DNA from: Telluria beijingensis
GTDB taxonomy: Bacteria; Pseudomonadota; Gammaproteobacteria; Burkholderiales; Burkholderiaceae_D
Direction of reading: 5' to 3'
NCBI RefSeq assembly: GCF_030770395.1
Contig: NZ_CP132480.1
Span: 2,309,979 to 2,373,978, forward strand
Length of the DNA stretch: 64,000 nt
Part shown: piece after piece, positions 27,340 through 38,201 of the stretch
How the letters are laid out: every line of letters starts with the position of its first letter
How positions within the stretch are numbered: position 1 is the stretch's first letter
Notes under the pieces: model-generated
The model's input: only the letters and a program-made list of their open reading frames with translations
Database searches by the model: none
What the model was told of the DNA's origin: nothing
Translations under genes and position numbers: made by a program

Positions 27340-28554
27340 ATGCATCGCACCAATTTCATCGTCCGCGAACCGCTGCTCGACCCCAGGCAGCGCGTGCTCG
27401 GCTACGAGCTGTCGTGGCAGCAGCACGACGGCATCCATCCCACCGACCAGGACCTGGAAGGGCTGGTCGGCTTCGTCGCCCGGCACGTCAATCATGAAGA
27501 ACATGGCTGGCTGCTGCGCGACAAGATCCTGTTCCTCGACGCCGTGCCGGCCATGCTGTCGCTCGATTCGCTGCACGCGCTGCCGCCGGAACGCACGGTA
27601 CTTACCTTCGATATCCGCCAGCTGACCAACGTCGACGTGCGCTCCGCCGTGCAGGCCGTGCGCGCCGGCGGCGTTGGCGTGGCGATCCGCGGTTGCGACC
27701 TCAACCTGCTGGCGCGCAACCTGTCGCCCTATGCCTCCTACCTCGAAGTGCGCTTCACCGGCGCCGACGTGGCGGACCAGGCCCGCACCTATGCCGCCGC
27801 CAAGCATTCGGCGCTACGCATGGTGGGGCGGCCGGTGGGCACCTGGGCCGACTTCGACGCCTGCGCCGCGCTCGGCCTCGACGCCTTCGTCGGCAAGCTG
27901 CACCTGACGCCGCGGCCCGGCAATCCGGTCAAGGGCATGAACCCGACCCAGGGCGTGATCCTGCAACTGATGCAGATGGTGCAGGGCAACGAGGACGTGC
28001 CCAAGCTGGAAAGCGTGCTGAAACGCGATCCGGCGCTGACCTATAAACTGCTGCGTTACATTAATACCGCCGGCTTCGGGGCGGGGCGCGAAGTGCATTC
28101 GCTGCGCCAGGCGATCTCGCTGCTGGGCTATGCGCCGCTGTACCGCTGGCTGGTGCTGTTGCTGGCCACGGCCAGTTCGAGCGGCTACTCGCCGGTGCTG
28201 ATGGAAACGGCGGTCGTGCGCGGTCGCCTGGCCGAGTTGCTGGGGCAGAAATTCCTGGGGAAAGGCGAGGCCGAAAACCTGTTCGTGGCGGGGATGTTCT
28301 CCCTGCTCGACCGGCTGCTGGGACTGCCGATGGACGAGGTGCTGGCCACGATCCAGCTGCCGGCCGAGGTGGTGCAGGCGCTCAAGGGGCGCGAAGGGCC
28401 GTATGGACCCTATCTGGCGCTGGCCGAGGCCTGCGAACTCAATTCGAAGCTGGTGGCCTCGCTGGCCGATACGCTGGATATTTCACCGACCGAAGTCAAC
28501 CAGGCGCATTTGTCGGCGCTGGCCTGGGCCCAGAGCGTGGCGGTCGAGGCCTAG
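27340..28554 (+). CDS. EAL-HDOD domain signalling protein (YuxH-like)
   Basis: A 404-residue protein. Residues 1-190 resemble a degenerate EAL domain (FIVREPLLDPRQRVLGYEL) without the metal-binding glutamates, so c-di-GMP cleavage is not expected. Residues 200-390 form an HDOD domain, with VLKRDPALTYKLLRYINT and SLRQAISLLGY. This combination is common next to che genes in beta-proteobacteria; binding of c-di-GMP or partner proteins is the usual proposal. It starts 34 bp after cheZ and closes the motility block. Confidence 0.82.
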   Translation: MHRTNFIVREPLLDPRQRVLGYELSWQQHDGIHPTDQDLEGLVGFVARHVNHEEHGWLLRDKILFLDAVPAMLSLDSLHALPPERTVLTFDIRQLTNVDVRSAVQAVRAGGVGVAIRGCDLNLLARNLSPYASYLEVRFTGADVADQARTYAAAKHSALRMVGRPVGTWADFDACAALGLDAFVGKLHLTPRPGNPVKGMNPTQGVILQLMQMVQGNEDVPKLESVLKRDPALTYKLLRYINTAGFGAGREVHSLRQAISLLGYAPLYRWLVLLLATASSSGYSPVLMETAVVRGRLAELLGQKFLGKGEAENLFVAGMFSLLDRLLGLPMDEVLATIQLPAEVVQALKGREGPYGPYLALAEACELNSKLVASLADTLDISPTEVNQAHLSALAWAQSVAVEA

Positions 28555-28703
28555 TCGACGGAGGTCCTCCCGGGACCGCCACGCCATCAAGTATTGCGCA
28601 AGCTCAATGTGCCGGCTCGCGACTTCCTGCGCGAGAAACAAACTCTTGCATTTTCAAGGTAATTTCCAGTAGGATTTGACGACACAATCCTTCTGGAACT
28701 GCC

Positions 28704-29159
28704 ATGCCGATCGATCAAAACCAGATCAATTTGTTGTTGGATTCATCGGTGCTGTCGACGCAAAGCAACAGGGTCTTCATGGTCGAGAGAGGCAATATGA
28801 TGACCGCGATGTCGTGGTTCACGAAGATCACCGGACAGCGGCTGGCGATGGCGGACCTGACCCGCCTGAAGGCGGCCGGCGGCTTCTTCATCCATACCTA
28901 TGCCGGCAATGTGAATGGCAATCCGGTCAACGTCAATTTGCGCGGGGGCTCGAGTTCGTCGATCACCTCCGAAAAACACGTCATGTTGCTGACCAAGGAT
29001 TACCAGATGCTGGGCGAGATCCACTCCACCAGCACCACGCCGGGCTGTCCGACCATCGACATCACCAACCCACAGCACCTGGGCGGGGTCCCGCGCGTCG
29101 TGACGCTGGACGGTCGGATCGAAATCAAGTTCGCCACTACCTATACCTACGTTCAATGA
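28704..29159 (+). CDS. Hypothetical protein, first of an unrecognised pair
   Basis: A 151-residue protein I do not recognise. It has no signal peptide, membrane helix or cysteine-rich motif. It opens MPIDQNQINLLLDSS and includes NVNGNPVNVNLRGGSSSS and a closing beta-rich stretch KFATTYTYVQ. The DNA looks somewhat less GC-rich than the neighbours. A TTGCAT hexamer and TAGGAT, 18 bp apart, lie 80 to 30 bp upstream and could be a promoter. A second unrecognised gene and a hydrolase follow on the same strand. Confidence 0.7.
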   Translation: MPIDQNQINLLLDSSVLSTQSNRVFMVERGNMMTAMSWFTKITGQRLAMADLTRLKAAGGFFIHTYAGNVNGNPVNVNLRGGSSSSITSEKHVMLLTKDYQMLGEIHSTSTTPGCPTIDITNPQHLGGVPRVVTLDGRIEIKFATTYTYVQ

Positions 29160-29220
29160 CGTCAGGGATGTCGTCCATCCCGACGACGCATCCCGGTTGT
29201 TTTGCCAGGAGAGAAAAACC

Positions 29221-29643
29221 ATGCCTCTTGATGCAGTGATCGCAACCAAGCTCGCCGAAATCCTCATGGTCGACACGTCGGTGGATATCACCGGCGCCGG
29301 GGCCGAAGAGCGGCGCGAATACACTTACCAGACGTATCAGTTCAAGTTCAACCGCGGCCATGCCTACCGGGATCACAATACCGGCCCGGCGACCAATCCC
29401 CGCTACGCCGGTCCGGACAAGGCGATCGAACGCGCCATCATGGACGACGCCATCGTGCGTATCGTGGCAAACGCGATTCCGCCCGTGGCGGCGATCTCCT
29501 TGCCGGGCACCGGCGTGCGCGTCCACGGTACGCCGATCCGGTACAACCTGGTGCGGGTCGTGAGCAATACCTCGGCCAATGGCTTTGCCTACATCGTCAG
29601 CGACTACATGGTCTGGCAGGGCAATCCAGGGGTGCTGACGTGA
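29221..29643 (+). CDS. Hypothetical protein, second of an unrecognised pair
   Basis: A 140-residue protein without recognised family. It opens MPLDAVIATKLAEILM, faintly like the start of its neighbour, and contains YTYQTYQFKFNRGHAYRD and a later GTGVRVHGTPIRYNLVRVV stretch. No leader, membrane helix or catalytic motif is apparent. The start at 29221 follows a CCAGGAGAG site. It lies 61 bp after the first gene of the pair and 34 bp before the hydrolase, so the three may share a transcript. Confidence 0.7.
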   Translation: MPLDAVIATKLAEILMVDTSVDITGAGAEERREYTYQTYQFKFNRGHAYRDHNTGPATNPRYAGPDKAIERAIMDDAIVRIVANAIPPVAAISLPGTGVRVHGTPIRYNLVRVVSNTSANGFAYIVSDYMVWQGNPGVLT

Positions 29644-29677
29644 GGGCCGGCGCATCGATCCCGTTGTTAGAGCTCCC

Positions 29678-30211
29678 ATGTCGATAGCCCTGCTCGTCAT
29701 CGATGTCCAGCAGGCCTTGTGTTTTGGCGAAGAAGCGGCGTTCGGGAGCGAAGGCCTGATCGAGCGTATCAACCTGCTCGGGGCCAGGGCGCGCCACGCC
29801 GGCGTGCCGGTCGTGCTGGTCCAGCACGAAGAAGACGACGGACCGTTGGCGCGCGGCAGCGAAGGGTGGGCGCTGGCGCAGGGACTGGTCGTGGACGGCG
29901 CCGACCTGCGCGTGGGCAAGGCCGCGAGCGATGCCTTCCATGGCACCGGGCTGCACGAGGAACTCGCGCGGCGCGGCGTGACGCGGGTCGTCATTTGCGG
30001 ATTGCAGAGCGACTATTGCATCGATTCGACGACGCGCCGCGCGCTGGGACTGGGCTACGAAGTCACGCTGGTATCGGACGGGCACTCGACCTGCGATAGC
30101 GGCCTGTTGAAAGCAGCGCAGATATCGCGCCACCACACGGCGACGCTGGCCAATATCGGCGGCTACGCGCACCGGGTGCGGCCGGCGCCTGCCGCCGAGG
30201 TCGAATTCTAG
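29678..30211 (+). CDS. Isochorismatase-family cysteine hydrolase
   Basis: A 177-residue hydrolase with the Asp-Lys-Cys triad of the family: Asp9 in LLVIDVQQ, Lys81 in VGKAASDAF and Cys114 in GLQSDYCIDST. Related enzymes cut amide bonds in nicotinamide, ureidoacrylate or N-carbamoylsarcosine; which applies here is not visible. Its stop overlaps that of ycgR by 4 bp, tail to tail. It follows two unrecognised genes on the same strand. Confidence 0.87.
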   Translation: MSIALLVIDVQQALCFGEEAAFGSEGLIERINLLGARARHAGVPVVLVQHEEDDGPLARGSEGWALAQGLVVDGADLRVGKAASDAFHGTGLHEELARRGVTRVVICGLQSDYCIDSTTRRALGLGYEVTLVSDGHSTCDSGLLKAAQISRHHTATLANIGGYAHRVRPAPAAEVEF

Positions 30212-30990
30212 GCGATTGGACGCTGGGCAACCCGTCGTTCCGGCTGGCCGGTCGTGACGAAACGTTCCAGGGTCTGCTGCAACTGCATCGAAATATTCAC
30301 GAAGCTGCAGCCGATCTGCACCTGCTCGCCGAGCAGGAAGGTGCGGAATGGCCGCATCAGGCGCACCTCGAGGTCGGCCACGACCATCAGCGCCGGCCCC
30401 AGTTCCAGCCGCACCCCGATCAGTTTCTTGCCCACGTGCAGGCCAAAGCACTGCTCGGGCGAGGCGCGCATGCCGATGCCGCCCTGGGAAAAATCGTATA
30501 AGGGTAGTTCGTACTGCTTGCCCGACAGGCCGAAGCTGGCGGTATAGTTGCCGCCGATCGGGGTCTCGATGCGGCGCGTCGAGCGCCGGTTCAACACCAG
30601 GCAGTGGCCGGGGAAGGTCGCCGGCACCAGGTGCGGCTGCTCTAGCACGGTGGCCCAGTCGCTTTCCAGCTCGAACTGCAGCTTGGCATTGCCGCCGATC
30701 GCGGCGACAAAGGTGGCGTGGTGGGTGGACGGCAGCGCGCTGCCGGTAAAGTCCAGCACGAAATGCGGCAATTCGGGATCGACCGACTCGATCCTGGCCA
30801 GGACCGGCTCCTCGATGCCGCAATAGACCGTCACCGGATCGCCGCTCTGCGCCAGCGCGCTCAGGGCTTCGCCGATGTCGAACGGGTCCGACATCTGGTG
30901 CGGCGCGGCATTGCCGGGAATACGGGTCAACAGGTCGGAAGGCTTGGGCGGGCCCTTGCGGGCAATGGCGACGGCATCGGAGACGTTCAC
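30208..30990 (-). CDS. ycgR: Flagellar brake protein YcgR (PilZ domain)
   Basis: A 260-residue c-di-GMP receptor. The N-terminal YcgR domain (DPVTVYCGIEEPVLARIESV) precedes a PilZ domain with the binding motif RRSTRR and the second motif DFSQGGIGM. Bound to c-di-GMP, YcgR slows the motor by contacting the rotor or stator. A GTG start at 30990 is chosen because a good promoter lies just upstream at 31032-31061, which excludes the longer reading; an ATG at 30894 is an alternative. It lies 3 kb from the che genes on the other strand. Confidence 0.85.
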   Translation of the reverse strand: MNVSDAVAIARKGPPKPSDLLTRIPGNAAPHQMSDPFDIGEALSALAQSGDPVTVYCGIEEPVLARIESVDPELPHFVLDFTGSALPSTHHATFVAAIGGNAKLQFELESDWATVLEQPHLVPATFPGHCLVLNRRSTRRIETPIGGNYTASFGLSGKQYELPLYDFSQGGIGMRASPEQCFGLHVGKKLIGVRLELGPALMVVADLEVRLMRPFRTFLLGEQVQIGCSFVNISMQLQQTLERFVTTGQPERRVAQRPIA

Positions 30991-31031
30991 GGCGGGGTCC
31001 TGGACGTGATTGTAAAATGCTGCTGCACGGA

Positions 31032-31061
31032 AGTATAACGCTCTTTGCAATTTTATTGCAA
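31032..31061 (-). promoter_or_regulatory. Sigma-70 promoter candidate for ycgR
   Basis: On the minus strand TTGCAA (31056-31061) and TATACT (31032-31037) are separated by 18 bp, near consensus for a housekeeping promoter. The predicted start of transcription falls about 35 bp before the GTG at 30990. Confidence 0.6.
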
Positions 31062-31093
31062 ACAGGAAATCAATCGTGCAGCTTTTGCATCGA

Positions 31094-32826
<1,733 letters not shown>

Positions 32827-32838
32827 GCGTCGACGCCC

Positions 32839-33024
32839 TTAGACCTTGCTCTGGTACGGGTAGGCTTGCTGGCTCAGGCGCGATTCCTTCACGCGGGCCT
32901 GCTCGTCGAGCGAGATCGGCTCCTTGTCCCACAGCAGGGCGCGGCCGGCGACCTGGCCTGCGTCGAGGTGGGGATTCTGTTTCTTGAGCTCCGAGATGAA
33001 CTTGGTGTGCTCGGATTCGTACAT
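32839..33024 (-). CDS. DUF3460 family protein
   Basis: A 61-residue protein of unknown function that nearly always precedes scpA in Burkholderiales. The MYESEHTKFISELKKQNP start and GRALLWDK motif match the family. The ATG at 33024 gives the family N-terminus; another at 33048 is in frame, and neither has a clear ribosome binding site. It ends 12 bp before scpA, which points to a shared transcript. Confidence 0.82.
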   Translation of the reverse strand: MYESEHTKFISELKKQNPHLDAGQVAGRALLWDKEPISLDEQARVKESRLSQQAYPYQSKV

Positions 33025-33121
33025 CACGTGTTTTTTCGAGAAGATCATGGTGTGCGGGGTATCTATGCAAATGAAAAGCGACGGGGCTGATTCTTCGGCC
33101 AGCCGCCGCTTGCGTCAAGTC

Positions 33122-34438
33122 TTACTTGTGCAACTCGTTCAGCTGACGGGCGATGATGTCGTGGTTGAGCCACAGCACCGGTGCGATTTTTTCCGATGCG
33201 CCATGGAACATCAACGGGCCGGCGCCTTCCAGAACCAGGCTCGACAGGTGGTCGGTGATCAGCGCCTTTTTATCCTTGTGGAGGGCGGTGATGGCTTCCG
33301 AGGTGCCGATCATGACCTCGGCCAGCTCCGGAGTATTGTCCATCGGCCAGGCTTCGAAGTTGCGGAAGGTGGCGCTGGTCGCGTCGTTATTGTAGCCCTC
33401 GATGGTGTCGAGCAGCTGTTGCAGCGACGTGCCTTCGCCCAGCAGTTCTTCGCAGATGCGCCATTGCTCGTCGGCCCAGGCGCCGCCGCCTTCTTTCTTG
33501 AGGGCGCGCAGCAGCGGGAACAGCGACAGCTCGACGCCAACGAAGATGTCGGACGAGTTGGTGCGGATTTCCGGGCAGTTGAACACGGTCGCGGCCACGC
33601 CGCCCTTCCAGGCTGCTTCGGCAATCGATTCCAGGCGCATCTTGGCGTAGCCCTGGGTGTAGTTGGTATAGGTCTGCCACTGGTAGCGGTCCTCGATCAG
33701 GATCTCGGTGCCGTGGTAGCCATAGGCGGTGTAGCGCACTTCGCCGCCGGCCTGCTCGACGCGGGCGCGGATCGCGGCGGAGGCGTCGATCAGGTACTTG
33801 AGCGTGTTGGCCGAGACTTCGTCGAAGTTCATCAGGATCAGCTTGCCCAGGTCGCTGTCGAGCAGGGCGCGCGAAGACATGAAGCGCTCGCCGCGGCCTT
33901 TATAGATGCGGTTGGCAATGGCCAGGAAGGCCTTGATGCGTGGAATGCCGCCCGCCATGGTGTGGGCGAAGAAGACGTTCGCGCCTTCCGGCACCAGCTT
34001 GTCGATCTCGGCCATGACAGTCGCGGCCGAGCCGGTGAAACGGGCCACGCCGGCTGCGCGGCAGCGCTCGATGCGTTCCCAGTCCAGCTTTTCTTCCTGC
34101 CAGTTCTTCAGGGTGATGCCGGACAGCATTTCGGTCGGGTTCTGTTCGCCCGCCAAGGCGTCCATGTCGAAGCCGGCCATCAGCGGCACGTTGATGATGC
34201 GGCCACCCAGTTTCTCTTCCGCTTCAGCCAGTTCTGCCTCGTCCAGCGCGCGCAGGACGCCGGCGTCGTCGCGGCGGCCGACGGTGATGCCGACGATGGT
34301 CATGCCGGCGGCGCGCGCTTCGTCGATCAGGCCGTTCACATAACCACGGCCGAACAGTTCGCCGAACAGGACGAAGACGTCGCCCTTGCGGAACACATTG
34401 GCTTGTGGGATTTGGCGGAGAGGATTCAATTCGGTCAT
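33122..34438 (-). CDS. Conserved Rossmann-like protein, FabMG-like enoyl-ACP reductase family (tentative)
   Basis: A 438-residue cytosolic protein. The N-terminal third carries GDVFVLFGELFGRGYVNGLI and IVGITVGRRDD, a nucleotide-binding-like layout; the rest has conserved blocks such as FFAHTMAGGIPR and YTAYGYHGTEILI. I recall close relatives in Burkholderiales named as the FabMG enoyl-ACP reductase family, but the link rests on naming and not on a residue-level match I can show. It lies between metG and the DUF3460 gene. A role in fatty-acid reduction is therefore tentative. Confidence 0.55.
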   Translation of the reverse strand: MTELNPLRQIPQANVFRKGDVFVLFGELFGRGYVNGLIDEARAAGMTIVGITVGRRDDAGVLRALDEAELAEAEEKLGGRIINVPLMAGFDMDALAGEQNPTEMLSGITLKNWQEEKLDWERIERCRAAGVARFTGSAATVMAEIDKLVPEGANVFFAHTMAGGIPRIKAFLAIANRIYKGRGERFMSSRALLDSDLGKLILMNFDEVSANTLKYLIDASAAIRARVEQAGGEVRYTAYGYHGTEILIEDRYQWQTYTNYTQGYAKMRLESIAEAAWKGGVAATVFNCPEIRTNSSDIFVGVELSLFPLLRALKKEGGGAWADEQWRICEELLGEGTSLQQLLDTIEGYNNDATSATFRNFEAWPMDNTPELAEVMIGTSEAITALHKDKKALITDHLSSLVLEGAGPLMFHGASEKIAPVLWLNHDIIARQLNELHK

Positions 34439-34604
34439 ATTATTAGCTACCTATCAAAAGAGTTTGTGGCGGCGTTTTGTCATATTTAAAAAATGGCATT
34501 GTACACACACGCCACAAGCTCGGGAAATGCTTCCCGGGGCTGGCATGAGGCCGCTCTACGACCGGCTGTGCCGGCCGCAGGACAGCCCCGTCAATATGCT
34601 GGAA

Positions 34605-36737
34605 TCAGCGGATGCGCATGCCCGGCGTCGCGCCCGGCATCGGATCGAGCAGGTACAGGCCCGGGTTCGTTTTCTCGTCGGCGCTCGATGCGCACAGTAC
34701 CATGCCTTCGGAGACGCCGAATTTCATCTTGCGCGGCGCCAGGTTGGCGACCAGCACGGTCAGCTTGCCGATCAGGTCTTCCGGCTGGTACGCCGACTTG
34801 ATGCCCGAGAACACATTGCGGTGGCGACCTTCGCCCACGTCCAGGGTCAGGCGCAGCAGCTTGCTCGAGCCTTCCACATGTTCGCAGTTGACGATCTTCG
34901 CCACGCGCAGGTCGATTTTCGTGAAATCGTCGATCGAGATTTCCGGGGCCAGGGCTTCGATGTCGCCATCGCCGGCGGCCGCCGCTTGCGCTACCTCAAG
35001 CTTCGGAGCAGGCGCTGCAACCGCAGGCTGGGCCGGCTTGTCGAACAGGTTCTCGACCATCTTGGCATCGACGCGCTGCATCAGGTGGGCATAGGTGCCG
35101 ATGGTACGGCCCAGCATCGTTTCATAGACGGCGGCGCCATGGGTGTCGGCCCAGCTCAGTTCGGCATCGCCCAGGAATTCGGCAACGCGCGCGGCCACGT
35201 TCGGCAGTACCGGCGCCAGCATGACGGTCAGCTGGCGGAACAGGATGAGCGCCGTGGTGCACACATCGTGCAGCTCGGCGGTCTTGGTGTCGTCCTTGGC
35301 CAGCAGCCATGGCTTGTATTCGTCGACGTACTGGTTGATGACGTCGGCGATTTCCATGATCTCGCGCAGGGCGCGGCCGTACTCGCGCGCCTCGAAGGCG
35401 GCGGCGATGCTGGTCTGGCGTTCGGCGCCATCCGCCATCAGGGCCTTGCAGATCGTATCGCGGGCAGTCTGCGACAGGCTGTCGGCCAGCTTGCCGTCGA
35501 AGCGTTTGGCAATGAAGCCGGCGCAGCGGCTGGCAATATTGACGTATTTGCCGATCAGGTCGCTATTCACTCGGGCGACGAAGTCGTCGCCATTGAAGTC
35601 CAGGTCTTCCACCTTGGCATTGAGCTTGAAGGCCAGGTAGTAGCGCAGCCATTCCGGGTTCATGCCCAGTTCCAGGTAGCGCAGCGGCGAAATGCCGGTG
35701 CCGCGCGACTTGGACATCTTCTCGTTGTTGACGGTCAGGTGGCCGTGCACGGCCACCTTGAGCTTGTCGATGATCGGGTGGCCCGAGAAGTTCAGCATGG
35801 CCGGCCAGAACAGCAGGTGGAACGACACGATGTCCTTGCCGATGAAGTGCAATTGTTCGGCATCCGGGTCGTTCAGGAAGGCGTCGAAGTCCTGGCCCTG
35901 CCTGGCGAAATAATTCTTCAGGCTGGCCAGGTAGCCGACCGGCGCGTCCAGCCATACGTAGAAGAATTTGCCTGGGGCATCCGGGATCGGGATGCCGAAA
36001 TAGGGGGCGTCGCGCGAGATATCCCAGTCGGCCAGTTTTTCGCCTTCTTCGCCCAGCCATTCCGACACCTTGTTGACCATTTCCGGCTGCAGGCGGCCCG
36101 GGGTGTTCAGCCATTCCTTCAGGAAAGTGAAGCAGCGAGGGTCGGACAGCTTGAAGAAATACTGTTCCGACGGTTTCAATACCGGGGTCGACCCGGTGAA
36201 GACCGAGAATGGGTTGATCAGCTCGGTCGGCTGGTAGGCGGCGCCGCACACTTCGCAGTTGTCGCCATACTGGTCTTTCGCATGGCAGACCGGGCACTCG
36301 CCCTTGATATTGCGGTCGGCCAGGAACATGCCCTTGGCGGTGTCATAGAAACGGTCGACCGTCTTGGTGACGATCAGGCCGGCGTCGCGCAGCTTGCGGT
36401 AGATGCCCTGCGACAGTTCGACGTTTTCCGGCGAATCGGTCGAATACCAGTTGTCGAAGGCGATGTGGAAGCCGTCGAGGTATTGCGCACGGCCGGCGGC
36501 GATCTTGGCCACGAATTCCTGCGGCGTGATGCCTTCCTTCTCGGCCGCGATCATGATCGGCGTGCCGTGGGTATCGTCGGCGCAGACGAAATGCACCTCG
36601 CGCTGCTTACCATTGTCGCGCTGCATTCGCTGGAAGCGCACCCAGATGTCGGCCTGGATGTATTCCATCATGTGGCCGATATGGAAGGCAGCGTTGGCGT
36701 AGGGCAGGGCGGTGGTGACGAACAGCTTGCGGGTCAT
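34605..36737 (-). CDS. metG: Methionyl-tRNA synthetase
   Basis: A 710-residue synthetase with the C-terminal tRNA-binding domain. It has HIGHMMEY in the catalytic domain, the zinc knuckle with [18 protein letters not shown], and the KMSKS loop [11 protein letters not shown]. An anticodon-binding domain follows, then after an alanine-rich linker an EMAPII-like domain ([20 protein letters not shown]). Length is normal for the long form. The start at 36737 gives the family N-terminus [21 protein letters not shown]'s beginning. It diverges from apbC. Confidence 0.97.
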   Translation of the reverse strand: MTRKLFVTTALPYANAAFHIGHMMEYIQADIWVRFQRMQRDNGKQREVHFVCADDTHGTPIMIAAEKEGITPQEFVAKIAAGRAQYLDGFHIAFDNWYSTDSPENVELSQGIYRKLRDAGLIVTKTVDRFYDTAKGMFLADRNIKGECPVCHAKDQYGDNCEVCGAAYQPTELINPFSVFTGSTPVLKPSEQYFFKLSDPRCFTFLKEWLNTPGRLQPEMVNKVSEWLGEEGEKLADWDISRDAPYFGIPIPDAPGKFFYVWLDAPVGYLASLKNYFARQGQDFDAFLNDPDAEQLHFIGKDIVSFHLLFWPAMLNFSGHPIIDKLKVAVHGHLTVNNEKMSKSRGTGISPLRYLELGMNPEWLRYYLAFKLNAKVEDLDFNGDDFVARVNSDLIGKYVNIASRCAGFIAKRFDGKLADSLSQTARDTICKALMADGAERQTSIAAAFEAREYGRALREIMEIADVINQYVDEYKPWLLAKDDTKTAELHDVCTTALILFRQLTVMLAPVLPNVAARVAEFLGDAELSWADTHGAAVYETMLGRTIGTYAHLMQRVDAKMVENLFDKPAQPAVAAPAPKLEVAQAAAAGDGDIEALAPEISIDDFTKIDLRVAKIVNCEHVEGSSKLLRLTLDVGEGRHRNVFSGIKSAYQPEDLIGKLTVLVANLAPRKMKFGVSEGMVLCASSADEKTNPGLYLLDPMPGATPGMRIR

Positions 36738-36888
36738 GGTGTCGAAACGCTCGGGTTGTATGAAAAGAAGCATTTTACCAGCGGATGGCCCTGTGCGCTC
36801 AGGGGGTATTGTCGGCTTTTACCCCCTTCCGCCCAGCCCGGAGGCCGTTTTGCGCTACACTTCGCCCCAATATCATCCGGAGAGCACC

Positions 36889-37977
36889 ATGAGCATCACT
36901 GAGAACGACGTCAAGACCGCTTTGTCGGAAGTCATCGATCCTAACACCCAAAAAGACTTCGTCACGACCAAGTCGGTCAAGAACATCAAGATCGACGGCG
37001 GACAAGTCACGTTCGAGCTGGAGCTGGGCTACCCGGCCGCCAGCCAGGTCGAAATGCTGCGCGGCATGGCGGCCGCAGCCGTGCTGGAACTGCCCGGCGT
37101 CGAAGGCGTCGCGATCCGCGCCTATAGCAAGATCGTGTCGCACACCGTCCAGCGCGGCATGAAGATCATGCCGAATGTGAAGAACATCATCGCCGTCGCC
37201 TCGGGCAAGGGCGGTGTTGGCAAATCGACCACGGCCGTCAACCTGGCCCTGGCGCTGTCCGCCGAAGGCGCCAGCGTCGGCATCCTGGACGCCGACATCT
37301 ATGGCCCGTCGCAGCCGATGATGCTGGGCGTCAGCGGCCGCCCGCTGAGCCATGACAATAAAACCATGGAACCGCTCGAGAACCACGGCATCCAGGTGTC
37401 CTCGGTCGGCTTCATGATCGACCCGGACGAGCCGATGGTGTGGCGCGGCCCGATGGCCAGCGGCGCGCTGCAGCAGCTGCTCGAGCAAACCAACTGGCGC
37501 GACCTCGATTACCTGATCGTCGACATGCCGCCGGGCACCGGCGACATCCAGCTGACCCTGTCGCAGAAAGTGCCGGTCACCGGCGCCGTGATCGTCACCA
37601 CGCCGCAGGACATCGCCCTGCTCGACGCCCGCAAGGGCCTCAAGATGTTCGAGAAGGTCGGCATCCCGATCCTGGGCGTGGTCGAGAACATGAGCACCCA
37701 CACCTGTTCCAACTGCGGCCATACCGAGGCGATCTTCGGCCATGGCGGCGGCGAGAAGATGTGCGCCGACTTCGGCGTCGACTTCCTGGGTGCGCTGCCC
37801 TTGACGCTGTCGATCCGCGAGCAGGCCGATGCCGGGCGGCCGACCGTGGTCGCCGATCCGGAAGGCGCGGTCGCTGCGGTCTACAAGCAGATCGCGCGCA
37901 AGGTGGCGGTCAAGATCGCCGAAAAAGCCAAGGACATGAGCAGCAAGTTCCCGAGCATCGTCGTCAAGAACGACTGA
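36889..37977 (+). CDS. apbC: Iron-sulfur cluster carrier ApbC (Mrp/NBP35 family)
   Basis: A 362-residue P-loop ATPase that binds and hands on Fe-S clusters. An N-terminal MIP18-like domain (ALSEVIDPNTQKDFV) is followed by the deviant Walker A SGKGGVGKSTTA and the C-terminal CxxC in THTCSNCGHTEAIFG that binds the cluster. The start at 36889 follows a GGAGAG site. A strong hairpin terminator comes 41 bp after the stop. Confidence 0.95.
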   Translation: MSITENDVKTALSEVIDPNTQKDFVTTKSVKNIKIDGGQVTFELELGYPAASQVEMLRGMAAAAVLELPGVEGVAIRAYSKIVSHTVQRGMKIMPNVKNIIAVASGKGGVGKSTTAVNLALALSAEGASVGILDADIYGPSQPMMLGVSGRPLSHDNKTMEPLENHGIQVSSVGFMIDPDEPMVWRGPMASGALQQLLEQTNWRDLDYLIVDMPPGTGDIQLTLSQKVPVTGAVIVTTPQDIALLDARKGLKMFEKVGIPILGVVENMSTHTCSNCGHTEAIFGHGGGEKMCADFGVDFLGALPLTLSIREQADAGRPTVVADPEGAVAAVYKQIARKVAVKIAEKAKDMSSKFPSIVVKND

Positions 37978-38017
37978 TTTTTCAGCGGGGCGATACGCCC
38001 TGCGCAGCCGCTGTCCA

Positions 38018-38060
38018 TGACGCGCGCCAGCATCCTGTTGCTGGCGCGCGTCATTTATTT
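38018..38060 (+). terminator. Rho-independent terminator after apbC
   Basis: A perfect 15-bp stem (38018-38032 with 38039-38053, starting TGACGCGCGCC) with a 6-nt loop, followed by TTTATTT. It ends the apbC transcript before the c-di-GMP gene. Confidence 0.82.
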
Positions 38061-38127
38061 CGCATGCCGAAAAGGCGCGGCACGGTCAGCGTTTTCCTGC
38101 GAACTGTCTGTTTGAAAATAAAGTCGT

Positions 38128-38141
38128 TAGGAAATTCCCTA
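38128..38141 (+). promoter_or_regulatory. Near-palindrome upstream of the GGDEF-EAL gene
   Basis: TAGGAAATTCCCTA is a 14-bp palindrome with one mismatched pair. It lies about 60 bp before the start of the c-di-GMP gene, where an operator or promoter element would be. No regulator can be named. Confidence 0.35.
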
Positions 38142-38201
38142 CCTACACTCTGACCTTGAGTGTCCACGGCACAAGTGTGCGCAACGGTAACCGGGAATTC
38201 C

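Noticed and set aside
34439..34604. Terminator after metG
   Set aside because: GGGGCTG and CAGCCCC could pair, but the loop is about 40 nt and no U-run follows on the minus strand.
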